Assembly: GCF_033118175.1 (NCBI RefSeq)
Contig: NW_026870906.1
Location: 496,001-560,000 of the forward strand
Direction of reading: 5' to 3'
Source: Dama dama
Taxonomy: Eukaryota > Chordata > Mammalia > Artiodactyla > Cervidae
DNA: 64,000 nt
The notes beneath the pieces were generated by a model that worked only from the letters and a program-made list of their open reading frames with translations, made no database searches and was not told where the DNA came from. Below are positions 27,321 through 38,858 of the stretch, in pieces. A program made the position numbers and the translations under genes. Each line of letters begins with the position of its first letter. Positions within the stretch are counted from its first letter, which is position 1.

Positions 27321-27686
27321 TTTTGACAGCTTTTCATGCTCTTCATATTGTTCACACCTTTACATGTTCCTCACATTTTTGAAATATTTTCATGCTCTAC
27401 ATATTTTTCACACCTTTTCATGCTCCTCATATTTTTGACACCTTTTAATGCTCTACATATTTTTCAGACCTTTTCATGTTCCTCATATATTTCAGAGCAT
27501 TTCATGCTCCTCATATTTTTCAGACAATTTCATGCTCCTCATATTTTTCACACCTTTTCATGCTCTTCATATTTTTCACACGTTTACATTCTCCTCATAT
27601 TTTTGACACCTTTTCATGCTCCTTACATTTTTCAGACCTTTTCATGCTCCTCGTATTTTTCAGACCATTTTATGCTCCTGGTATTT
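27321..27686 (+). repeat. 1,121-bp-spaced duplication, copy 2
   Basis: Second copy of 26,200-26,565 with a few substitutions (GAAATATTTTC for GAAATCTTTTC; CTTACATTTTTC for TTTATATTTTTC). Immediately downstream, 27,805-28,020 repeats 25,790-26,005 at an offset of 2,015 bp, so this part of the monomeric stretch is a mosaic of at least two events. Confidence 0.86.
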
Positions 27687-28106
27687 TTGACACCTTTCCA
27701 TGCTCCTCATATTTTTTGAACCGTTTCATGCTCATCATATATTTCACAGATTTTCTTGCTCCTCATATTTTTCACACTGTTTCATGCTCCTCATATTTTT
27801 CAGACCTTTTTATGCTCTTGATATTTTTCACACCTTTTCATGCTCTTCATATTTTTCACACATTTTCATGCTCCTCATATTTTTGACACCGTTTAATGAT
27901 CTACATATTTTTCAGAACTTTTCATGCTCCTCGTATTTTTCAGACCCATTCATGCTTCCCATATTTTTCAGACTGATTGATGCTCCTCATATTTTTCAGA
28001 CCGTTTCATGCTCCTCATATTTTTCACACATTTTCATGCTCTTTCTATTTTTCACACCTTTTCATTCTCCCCATATTTTTCACACCTCTTCATGCTCCTC
28101 ATATTT

Positions 28107-31100
28107 TTGACACCTTTTGAAGCTCTTCATATTTTTCACACCTTTTCATGCCCTTCATGTGTTTCAACAACGTTTCATGCTCCTCATACATTTCAGACCT
28201 TTTTATGCTCCTCTTATTTTGACACCTTTTGAAGCTCTTCATGTTTTCCACACCTTTTCATGCTCTTCTTGTTTTTCAACACCGTTTCATGCTCCTCATA
28301 TTTTTCAGACCTTATCATGCTCTTCCTATTTTTGACACCTTTTGAAGCTCTTCATATTTTTCACACCTTTTCATGGTCTTCATGTTTTTCAACACCGTTT
28401 CATGATCCTCATATTTTTCAGACCGTTACATGCTCCTCATATTTTTGAAACCTTTTGAAGCTCTTCATAAATTTCACACCTTTTCATGCTCTTCATGTTT
28501 TTCAACACCGTATCATGCTCCTAATATTTTTCAGCCCGTTTCATGTTCCTCATATTTTTGACACCTTATAGAAGCTCTTCATATTTTTCATACCTTTTCA
28601 TGCTCTTCATGTATTTCAACACCGATTCATGCTCCTCATATTTTTCAGATCGTTTCATGCTCCTCATGTATTTGACATCTTTTGAAGCTCTTCATATTTT
28701 TAACACCTTTTCACGCGCTTCATATTTTTCAACACCGTATCATGCTCCTCATATTTTTCAGAACTTTTCATGCTCCTCGTATGTTTAACAACTTTTCATT
28801 CTCCTCATATATTTGACACCTTTTGAAGCTCTTCATATTTTTCACACCTTTTCAGGCTCTTCATATTTTTCAACACGTTTTCATGCTCCTTCTATTTTTC
28901 AGACCGTTTCATGCTCCTCATTTTTTTGACACCTTTTGAAGCTCTGCATTTTCTTCACTCCTGTTCGTGCTCTTCATGTTTTTCAACACCGTCTCATGCT
29001 CCTCATATATTTCATACCTTTTCATGCTCCTCATAATTTTGACACCTTTTGAACCTCTTCATATTTTTCATACCTTTTGCCTGCTCTTCATGTATTTCAA
29101 CACCGATTCATGCTCCTCATATTTTTCAGATCGTTTCATGCTCCTCATATATTTGACACCTTTTGAAGCTCTTCATATATTTCACACCTTTTCAGGCTGT
29201 TCATGTTTTTGACACCTTTTCATGCTCCTCATGTATTTCACACGTTTACATGCTCCTCATATATTTGACACCCCTTCATGTCTTCATATTTTTCACACCG
29301 TTTCATGCTCCTAATATTTTTCACAGCTTTCATGCTCCTCATATTTCTGACTCCTTTTAACTCTTCATATTATTTACATCGTTTCATGCTCTTCACATTT
29401 CCACACCGTTTCATTCTCCTCATATTTTTGACACCTTTTCATGCTCCTCATATTTTTCACACCTTTTCATGTTCCTAATATTTTTCATACAGTTTCATGC
29501 TCCTCCTATTTTCACACCTTTTCATGCTCCTCATATTTTTGACAGTTTTTCATGCTTTTCATATTTTTCACAGCTTTTCGTGCTCCTCGTATTTTTCAGA
29601 TCGTTTCATGCTCCTCATATTTTCAGACCGTTTCATGTTCCTGAATATTACAGACTGTTTCATGCTCCTCATATTTTTGACACCTTTTCATGCTCTTCAT
29701 ATTTTTCACACCTTTTCATGCATCTCATATTTTTTCACACCTTTTCATGCTCCTCGTATATTTCAGACCTTTTCATGCTCCTCGTTTTATTCAGACATTT
29801 TCCTGCTCCTCGTATTTTTCAGACCTTTTCATGCTCCTCGTATATTTCAGACCTTGACATGCTCCGCGTGTTTTTCAGACCTTTTCCTCCTCCTCGTATT
29901 ATTCAGACCTTTTCATTCTTCTCGTATTTTTCAGACCTTTTCAGGCTCCTCCTATTATTCACACCTTTTCATCCTCCTCGTCTTTTTCACACCTTTCCAT
30001 GCTCCTCACATTTTTTAGACTTTTCATGCTCTTCATATTTTTCACACCATTTCTTGCTCCTCATATTTTGTTACAGTTTCATGCTCCTCATATTTTTCAC
30101 ACCTTTTCCTGCTCCTCATATTTTTCACACCGTTCCATGCTTCTCATATTTTTCATACCGTTTCATCCTCCTCATATTTTAAACACCTTTTCATGCTCCT
30201 CATATTTTTCAGACCGTTTCATGCTCCTCATATTTTTCACACCTTTTCATGGTCTTCATATTTTTCACACCGTTTCATGCTCCTCATATTTTGATATAGT
30301 TTCATGCTCTTCATAATTTTCACACCTTTTCCTGCTCCTCATATTTTTCAGACTGTTTCTTGTTCCTCATATTTTTCAGACCATATCATGCTCATCATAT
30401 TTTTCACACTTTTTCATTCCGTTCATATTTTTCATTCCTTTTCATGCCCTTCATATATTTCACACCTTTTCATGTACTTCATGTTTTTCAGACATTTTCA
30501 TGCTCTTGTTATTTTTCACACCTTTTCATGCTCTTCGTGTTTTTCACACCATTTCATGCTCTTCATGTTTATCACACCTTTTCATGCTCCTCATAAATTT
30601 CAGACCGTTTCATGCTTCTCATATTTTTCACACCTTTTCATGCTCTTCGTAATTTTCACAACTTTTTATGCTCCTCGTATTTTTCAGACCTTTTCATGCT
30701 CCTCATATTTTTCAGACCTTTTCATGCTCCACATATTTTTGACACCTTTTCATGGTCCTCATATTTTTCAGACCATTTCATGCTCCTCATATTTTCAGAC
30801 CTTTTCATGGTCCGCATATTTTTGACACCTTTACATGCTCCTCATATTTTTGACACCTTTCTATGCTCTTCATATTTTTCACACCTTTTCATGCTTCTCA
30901 TATTTTATGACACCTTTTCATGCTCTTCATATTTTTCAGACTTATTCATGCTCCTCGAATTTTTCAGACGTTTTCATGCTCCTCGTGTTTTTCAGACCTT
31001 TTCATGTTCCTCGTGTTTTTCAGACCTTTTTATGCTCCTCGTATTTTCCACACCTTTAAACTCCTCGTATTTTTCAGACCTTTTCATGCTCCTCGTATGT

Positions 31101-32863
31101 TTCAGACGTTTTCATTCTCCTCGTATTTTTCAGACCTTTTCATGCTCCTCGTATTTTTCACACCTTTCCATGCTGCTCGTATTTTTCAGACCTTTTCAAC
31201 ATCCTCGTATTTTTCACACCTTTTCATGCTGCTCGTATTTTTAAGACCTTTGCATGCTCCTCGTATTTTTCAGACCTTGTCATGCTCCTCATATTTTTCA
31301 GACCTTTTCATGCTCCTCGTATTTTTCAGACCTCTTCATGCTCCTCATATTTTGACACCTTTTGAAGCTCGTCATATTTTTCACACCTTTTCATGCTCTT
31401 CATGTTTTTCAACACCGTATCATTCTCCTCATGTTTTTCAGACAGTTTCATGCTCCTCATATTTTTGACACCTTTTAAGCTCTTCATATTTTTCACACCT
31501 GTTCATGCTCTTCATGTTTTCCAACACCGTTTCATGGTCCTCCTATTTTTCAGACCGTTTCATGCTCCTCATATTTTTGACACATTTTGAAGCTCTTCAT
31601 ATTTTTCACACCTTTTCATGCCCTTCATCTTTTTCAACAACGTTTCATGCTCCTCATACATTTCAGACCTTTTCATGCTCCTCATATTTTGACACCTTTT
31701 GAAGCTCTTCATGTTTTTCACACCTTTTCATGCTCTTCTTGTTTTTCAACACCGTTTCATGCTCTTCATATTTTTCAGACCTTTTCGTGCTCTTCCTATT
31801 TTTGACACCTTTTGAAGCTCTTCATATTTTTCACACTTTTCATGGTCTTCATGTTTTTCAACACCGTTTCATGATCCTCATATTTTTCAGACCGTTTCAT
31901 GTTCCTCATATTTTTGACACCTTATAGAAGCTCTTCATATTTTTCATACCTTTTTATGCTCTTCATGTATTTCAACACCGATTCATGCTCCTCATATTTT
32001 TCAGATCGTTTCATGTTCCTCATATTTTTGACACCTTATAGAAGCTCTTCATATTTTTCATACCTTTTCATGCTCTTCATGTATTTCAACACCGATTCAT
32101 TCTCCTCATATTTTTCAGATCGTTTCATGCTCCTCATATATTTGACATCTTTTGAAGCGCTTCATATTTTTAACACCTTTTCACGCGCTTCATTTTTTCA
32201 ACACCGTATCAAGCTCCTCATATTTTTCAGACCTTTTCATGCTCCTCGTACGTTTAACAACTTTTCATTCTCCTCATATATTTGACACCTTTTGAAGCTC
32301 TTCATATTTTCCTCACCTTTTCAGGCTCTTCATATTTTTCAACGCCGTTTCATGCTCCTCATAAATTTCATACTGTTTCATGCTCCTCATATTTTTGACA
32401 CCTTTTGAAGCTCTTCATATTTTTCACACCTTTTCATGCTCTTCATGTTTTTCTACACCATTCAAGGTTCCTCCTATTTTTCAGACCGTTTCATGCTCCT
32501 CATATTTTTGACAACTTTTGAAGCTCTTCGTACTTTTCACACCTTTTCAGACTCTTCATGTTTTTCAACACCATTTCATGCTCCTCCTATTTTTGAAACC
32601 GTTTCATGATCCTCATATTTTTGACACCTTTTGAAGCTCTTCATTTCTTTGACACCTTTTCATGCTCTTCCTCTTTTTCAACACTGTTTCTTGCTCTTCC
32701 TAATTTTCAGACCGTTTACTGCTCCTCATATTTTTGACACCTTTTGAAGCTCTTCATATTTCTCACACCTTTTCATGCTCCTCCTATTTTTCTCCCGTTT
32801 CATGCTCCTCCTACTTTTCAGACTGTTTCATGCTCCTCATATTTTTCAGACCGTTTCATGCTC
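28107..32863 (+). repeat. Large duplicated block, copy 1
   Basis: About 4.76 kb that recurs at 35,268-40,476. The offset is 7,161 bp at the left, 7,160 after a one-base deletion in copy 2 near 36,238, 7,188 after a 28-bp insertion in copy 2, 7,386 after 198 bp more, 7,612 after a further 226 bp and 7,613 after one more base. Composition: 113-bp units at 28,107-29,200, then plain 28-bp monomers at about 29,200-31,345 rich in CTCGTATTTTTCAGACC, then 113-bp units again. By eye only a handful of substitutions separate the copies in the first 3 kb. Confidence 0.93.
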
Positions 32864-33700
32864 TTCATATTTTTGACACCTTTTGAAGCTATTCATGATT
32901 TTCAACATAGTTTCATGCTCCTCCTATTTTTCAGACCATTTCATGCTCTTTCTATTTTGCAGACCGTTTCATGCTCCTCCTCTTTTCATACTGTTTCATG
33001 CTCCTCATATTTTGACACCTTTTGAAGCTCTTCATGTTTATTAACACCGTTTCATTCTCCTCTTATTTTTCAGACCGTTTCATGCTCCTCAAATTTTTGA
33101 TAACTATTGAAGCTCTTCATAATTTTCACACCTTTCCATGCTGTTGATATATTTCAACACCGTTTCATGCTCCTCCTATTTTTGACACTTTTTGAAGCTC
33201 TTCATATTTTTCACAGCTTTTCAGGCTCTTCATGTTTTTCAACACCGTTTCATGCTCCTCCTATTTTTCAGACCGTTTCATGCTCCTCCTATTTTTCAGA
33301 CCGTTTCATGCTCCTCATATTTTTCAGACCGTTTCACGCTTCTAATGTTTTTGACACCTTTTGAAGCTCTTCATGTTTTTCACCACCATTTCATGCTCCT
33401 CATAGTTTTCAGACCGTTTCATGCTGTTCATGTTTTTGACACCTTTTTAAGCTCTTCATATTTTTCACAACTTTTCATGCTCTTCATGTTTTTCAACACC
33501 GTTTCATGTCCCTCCTTTTTTTCAAACCGTTTCATGCTCCTTATATTTTTCAGCCCGTTTCATGCTCCTCATATTTTTGACACCTTTTGAAGCTCTTCAT
33601 GTTTTTCAGACCGTTTCATGCTCCTCATATGTTTCAGACCGTTTCATGCTCCTCATATGTTTCAAACTGTTTCATGCTCCTCTTATTTTTGACACCTTTT
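32864..33700 (+). repeat. Linker of mixed family-1 units
   Basis: Satellite throughout. It has several consecutive C-type monomers (TTTTTCAGACC at 33,245-33,340) and GTTTCATGCTCCTCATATGT variants at 33,600-33,670. No super-unit or long duplicate was recognised. It joins the end of duplicated block 1 to the recurring window-start segment. Confidence 0.8.
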
Positions 33701-34329
33701 GAAGCTCTTCATGTTTTTAAACACCGTTTCATGCTCCTCCTATTTTTCAGAACGCTTCATACTCCTCATATTTTTCAGACCGTTTCATGCTCCTCATATT
33801 TTTGACAACTTTTGAAGCTCTTCACGTTTTTCAACACCGTTTTATGCTCTTCCTATTTTTCAGACCGTTTCATGCTCCTCCTAATTTCAGACCGTTTCAT
33901 GCTCCTCATATTTTTGACACATTTTGAAGCTCTTCATATTTTTCAAACCTTTTCATGCTCTTCATGTATTTCAGCACCGTTTCTTCCTCCTCTTATTTTT
34001 CAGACCATTTAATGCTCCTCCTATTTTTGACAGCTTTTGTAGCTCTTCATATTTTTCCAGCTTTTCACGCTCTTCATGTTTTGCCTCACCCTTTCATCCT
34101 CCTCCTATTTTTCAGACCATTTCATGCTCCTGATATTTTTGACACCTTTTGAAGCTCTTCATATTTTTTACATCTGTTCGTGCTCTTCATGTTTTTCAAC
34201 ACCGTTTCTTGCTCCTCCTATTTTTCAGACCGTTTCATGCTCCTCATATTTTTGAAACCTTTTGAAGCTCTTCATATTTTTTACATTTGTTCATGCTCTT
34301 CACGTTTTTCAACACCGTTTCATGCTCCT
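33701..34329 (+). repeat. Copy of the window's first ~770 bp
   Basis: Position 33,701 onward reads the same as position 1 onward (offset 33,700), including AACGCTTCATACTCC, TTCACGTTTTTC, CCTAATTTCAG and TTTCAGCACCG. The offset falls by 141 bp (one 113-bp unit plus one 28-bp monomer) because copy 1 has extra monomers at about 350-490. Only a few other differences are visible (TTCAAGCC against TTCAAACC near 245). Similarity is lost near 34,329, where TTATTTGTCATACC replaces the sequence near 770. The left end of the match cannot be seen because copy 1 is cut by the window edge. Confidence 0.92.
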
Positions 34330-35267
34330 CTTATTTGTCATACCGTTTCATGCTCCTCCTATTTTTCAAACCGTTTCATACTCCTCATAATTTCAGACCG
34401 ATTCATGCTCCTCAAATTTTTGACACCTTTTTAAGCTCTTCAACTTTTTCAACAACGTTTCATGCTCATTCTATATTTCAGACCGTTTCATGTTACTCCT
34501 ATTTTACAGACCATTTCATACTCCTCCTGTTTTTCAAACCGTTTCATGCTCCTCATATTTTTGACAATTTTTGAAGCTCTTCATATTTCTCACATCTTTT
34601 CAGGCTCTTCATATTTTTCAACAGCGTTTCTTGCTCCTCATATTTTTCAGACCTTTTCATGCTCCTCATATTTTTGACACATTTTGAAGCTCTTCATATT
34701 TTTCACCCCTTTTCACGATCTTCAGGTTTTTCAACACCATTTCATGTTCCTCCTATTTTTTCAGAGCATTTCATGCTACTCATATTTTGACACCTTTTGA
34801 AGCTCTTCATATTTTTCACACCTTTTCATGCTCTACATGTTTATCAATACCGTTCAAAGCTCCTCCTATTTATGAGACAGTTTCGTACTCCTCATATTTT
34901 TGACACCTTTTGAAGCTCTCCATTTTTTAGACACCTTTTCATGCTCTTCATGTTTTTCAACACCGTTTCATGTTCTTCCTTTTGTTTCAGACCATTTCCT
35001 GCTCCTCATATTTTTGACATCTTTTGAAGCTCTTCATATTTCTCACACCTTTTCATGTTCTTCATGTTTTTCATCACCATTTCATGCTCCTCATATTTTT
35101 CAGAATGTTTCATGCTCCTCATATATTTGACATCTTTTAAAGCTCTTCATATTTTTCACACTATTTCATGCTCTTAGTGTTTTTCAACACTGTTTCATGC
35201 TCCTCCTATTTTTCAGTCCGTTTCATGCTCACCCTATTTTTCAGACCGTTTCATGCTACTCATATTT
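34330..35267 (+). repeat. Linker; right part matches 2,755-2,985
   Basis: Diverged 113-bp units with unusual variants at 34,330-35,040 (TTCAACTTTTTC, ATTCTATATTTC, TTTATGAGACAG). From about 35,048 the sequence follows 2,755-2,985 at a constant offset of 32,293 bp (TTTTTCATCA, AGAATG, TATATTTGACATC, AGTCCGTTTC, TGCTACTC) until block 2 begins. Left-edge sequence of the window is therefore represented twice in this 1.6-kb interval, at 33.7 kb and at 35.0 kb. Confidence 0.82.
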
Positions 35268-37290
35268 TTGACACCTTTTGAAGCTCTTCATATTTTTCAC
35301 ACCTTTTCATGCCCTTCATGTGTTTCAACAACGTTTCATGCTCCTCATACATTTCAGACCTTTTTATGCTCCTCATATTTTGACACCTTTTGAAGCTCTT
35401 CATGTTTTCCACACCTTTTCATGCTCTTCTTGTTTTTCAACACCGTTTCATGCTCCTCATATTTTTCAGACCTTATCATGCTCTTCCTATTTTTGACACC
35501 TTTTGAAGCTCTTCATATTTTTCACACCTTTTCATGGTCTTCATGTTTTTCAACACCGTTTCATGATCCTCATATTTTTCAGACCGTTACATGCTCCTCA
35601 TATTTTTGAAACCTTTTGAAGCTCTTCATAAATTTCACACCTTTTCATGCTCTTCATGTTTTTCAACACCGTATCATGCTCCTAATATTTTTCAGCCCGT
35701 TTCATGTTCCTCATATTTTTGACACCTTATAGAAGCTCTTCATATTTTTCATACCTTTTCATGCTCTTCATGTATTTCAACACCGATTCATGCTCCTCAT
35801 ATTTTTCAGATCGTTTCATGCTCCTCATGTATTTGACATCTTTTGAAGCTCTTCATATTTTTAACACCTTTTCACGCGCTTCATATTTTTCAACACCGTA
35901 TCATGCTCCTCATATTTTTCAGAACTTTTCATGCTCCTCGTATGTTTAACAACTTTTCATTCTCCTCATATATTTGACACCTTTTGAAGCTCTTCATATT
36001 TTTCACACCTTTTCAGGCTCTTCATATTTTTCAACACGTTTTCATGCTCCTTCTATTTTTCAGACCGTTTCATGCTCCTCATTTTTTTGACACCTTTTGA
36101 AGCTCTGCATTTTCTTCACTCCTGTTCGTGCTCTTCATGTTTTTCAACACCGTCTCATGCTCCTCATATATTTCATACCTTTTCATGCTCCTCATAATTT
36201 TGACACCTTTTGAACCTCTTCATATTTTTCATACCTTTGCATGCTCTTCATGTATTTCAACACCGATTCATGCTCCTCATATTTTTCAGATCGTTTCATG
36301 CTCCTCATATATTTGACACCTTTTGAAGCTCTTCATATATTTCACACCTTTTCAGGCTGTTCATGTTTTTGACACCTTTTCATGCTCCTCATGTATTTCA
36401 CACGTTTACATGCTCCTCATATATTTGACACCCCTTCATGTCTTCATATTTTTCACACCGTTTCATGCTCCTAATATTTTTCACAGCTTTCATGCTCCTC
36501 ATATTTCTGACTCCTTTTAACTCTTCATATTATTTACATCGTTTCATGCTCTTCACATTTCCACACCGTTTCATTCTCCTCATATTTTTGACACCTTTTC
36601 ATGCTCCTCATATTTTTCACACCTTTTCATGTTCCTAATATTTTTCATACAGTTTCATGCTCCTCCTATTTTCACACCTTTTCATGCTCCTCATATTTTT
36701 GACAGTTTTTCATGCTTTTCATATTTTTCACAGCTTTTCGTGCTCCTCGTATTTTTCAGATCGTTTCATGCTCCTCATATTTTCAGACCGTTTCATGTTC
36801 CTGAATATTACAGACTGTTTCATGCTCCTCATATTTTTGACACCTTTTCATGCTCTTCATATTTTTCACACCTTTTCATGCATCTCATATTTTTTCACAC
36901 CTTTTCATGCTCCTCGTATATTTCAGACCTTTTCATGCTCCTCGTTTTATTCAGACATTTTCCTGCTCCTCGTATTTTTCAGACCTTTTCATGCTCCTCG
37001 TATATTTCAGACCTTGACATGCTCCGCGTGTTTTTCAGACCTTTTCCTCCTCCTCGTATTATTCAGACCTTTTCATTCTTCTCGTATTTTTCAGACCTTT
37101 TCAGGCTCCTCCTATTATTCACACCTTTTCATCCTCCTCGTCTTTTTCACACCTTTCCATGCTCCTCACATTTTTTAGACTTTTCATGCTCTTCATATTT
37201 TTCACACCATTTCTTGCTCCTCATATTTTGTTACAGTTTCATGCTCCTCATATTTTTCACACCTTTTCCTGCTCCTCATATTTTTCACAC

Positions 37291-37318
37291 CTTTTCATGC
37301 TCTTCATATTTTTCACAC
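37291..37318 (+). repeat. Single 28-bp monomer gained (or lost in the partner)
   Basis: Exactly one monomer (with CATGCTCTTCATATTTTTCA) is present here and absent at the matching point near 30,130 in copy 1, with the flanks otherwise identical. This is a clean one-monomer step between two otherwise near-identical blocks. Confidence 0.92.
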
Positions 37319-38745
37319 CGTTCCATGCTTCTCATATTTTTCATACCGTTTCATCCTCCTCATATTTTAAACACCTTTTCATGCTCCTCATATTTTTCAG
37401 ACCGTTTCATGCTCCTCATATTTTTCACACCTTTTCATGGTCTTCATATTTTTCACACCGTTTCATGCTCCTCATATTTTGATATAGTTTCATGCTCTTC
37501 ATAATTTTCACACCTTTTCCTGCTCCTCATATTTTTCAGACTGTTTCTTGTTCCTCATATTTTTCAGACCATATCATGCTCATCATATTTTTCACACTTT
37601 TTCATTCCGTTCATATTTTTCATTCCTTTTCATGCCCTTCATATATTTCACACCTTTTCATGTACTTCATGTTTTTCAGACATTTTCATGCTCTTGTTAT
37701 TTTTCACACCTTTTCATGCTCTTCGTGTTTTTCACACCATTTCATGCTCTTCATGTTTATCACACCTTTTCATGCTCCTCATAAATTTCAGACCGTTTCA
37801 TGCTTCTCATATTTTTCACACCTTTTCATGCTCTTCGTAATTTTCACAACTTTTTATGCTCCTCGTATTTTTCAGACCTTTTCATGCTCCTCATATTTTT
37901 CAGACCTTTTCATGCTCCACATATTTTTGACACCTTTTCATGGTCCTCATATTTTTCAGACCATTTCATGCTCCTCATATTTTCAGACCTTTTCATGGTC
38001 CGCATATTTTTGACACCTTTACATGCTCCTCATATTTTTGACACCTTTCTATGCTCTTCATATTTTTCACACCTTTTCATGCTTCTCATATTTTATGACA
38101 CCTTTTCATGCTCTTCATATTTTTCAGACTTATTCATGCTCCTCGAATTTTTCAGACGTTTTCATGCTCCTCGTGTTTTTCAGACCTTTTCATGTTCCTC
38201 GTGTTTTTCAGACCTTTTTATGCTCCTCGTATTTTCCACACCTTTAAACTCCTCGTATTTTTCAGACCTTTTCATGCTCCTCGTATGTTTCAGACGTTTT
38301 CATTCTCCTCGTATTTTTCAGACCTTTTCATGCTCCTCGTATTTTTCACACCTTTCCATGCTCCTCGTATTTTTCAGACCTTTTCAACATCCTCGTATTT
38401 TTCACACCTTTTCATGCTGCTCGTATTTTTAAGACCTTTGCATGCTCCTCGTATTTTTCAGACCTTGTCATGCTCCTCATATTTTTCAGACCTTTTCATG
38501 CTCCTCGTATTTTTCAGACCTCTTCATGCTCCTCATATTTTGACACCTTTTGAAGCTCGTCATATTTTTCACACCTTTTCATGCTCTTCATGTTTTTCAA
38601 CACCGTATCATTCTCCTCATGTTTTTCAGACAGTTTCATGCTCCTCATATTTTTGACACATTTTGAAGCTCTTCATATTTTTCACACCTTTTCATGCTCT
38701 TCATGTTTTTCAACACGGTTTCATGCTCCTCATATTTTTGACACC

Positions 38746-38858
38746 TTTTGAAGCTCTTCATATTTTTCACACCTTTTCATGCTCTTCATGTTTTTCAACA
38801 CCGTTTCATGCTCCTTCTATTTTTCAGACCGTTTCAAGCTCCTCATATTTTTGACACC
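38746..38858 (+). repeat. Reference family-1 113-bp unit (A-B-C-D monomers)
   Basis: This clean example defines the higher-order unit. Monomer A is 38,746-38,773 (28 bp; core GAAGCTCTTCATATTTTTCA, ending CACACC). B is 38,774-38,802 (29 bp; CATGCTCTTCATGTTTTTCA, ending AACACC; the extra base makes the unit 113 rather than 112). C is 38,803-38,830 (28 bp; ends TTTTTCAGACC). D is 38,831-38,858 (28 bp; ends TTTTTGACACC). It departs from the common family-1 form at two bases (CCTTCTAT in C, CAAGCT in D). The next unit lacks one base in A (TTTTAAGC), so the local spacing drops to 112. Because 113 leaves remainder 2 on division by 3, any reading frame changes from unit to unit. Confidence 0.95.

Larger units (their letters stand above)
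25677..28100 (+). repeat. Monomeric 28-bp stretch without 113-bp order
   Basis: From about 25,677 the A-B-C-D cycle stops. Consecutive monomers are nearly all of one broad type (TTTTCATGCTCCTCATATTT with endings CACACC, CAGACC or GACACC), and the 29-bp B monomer with AACACC is absent. A CTCGTATTTTTCAGACC variant is common at 26,520-26,900. The spacing is a plain 28 bp. The 113-bp cycle resumes at about 28,107. Internal duplications at offsets of 1,121 and about 2,015 bp are present. Confidence 0.85.

Noticed and set aside
36629..37504. Longest open frame (291 codons), and its relative at 29,469-30,182
   Set aside because: It lies in the monomeric zone where few GACACC/GAAGC monomers occur, so stops are rare by composition. 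Another frame over 36,657-37,178 is open as well, and the one-monomer insertion at 37,291 changes its frame relative to the copy.
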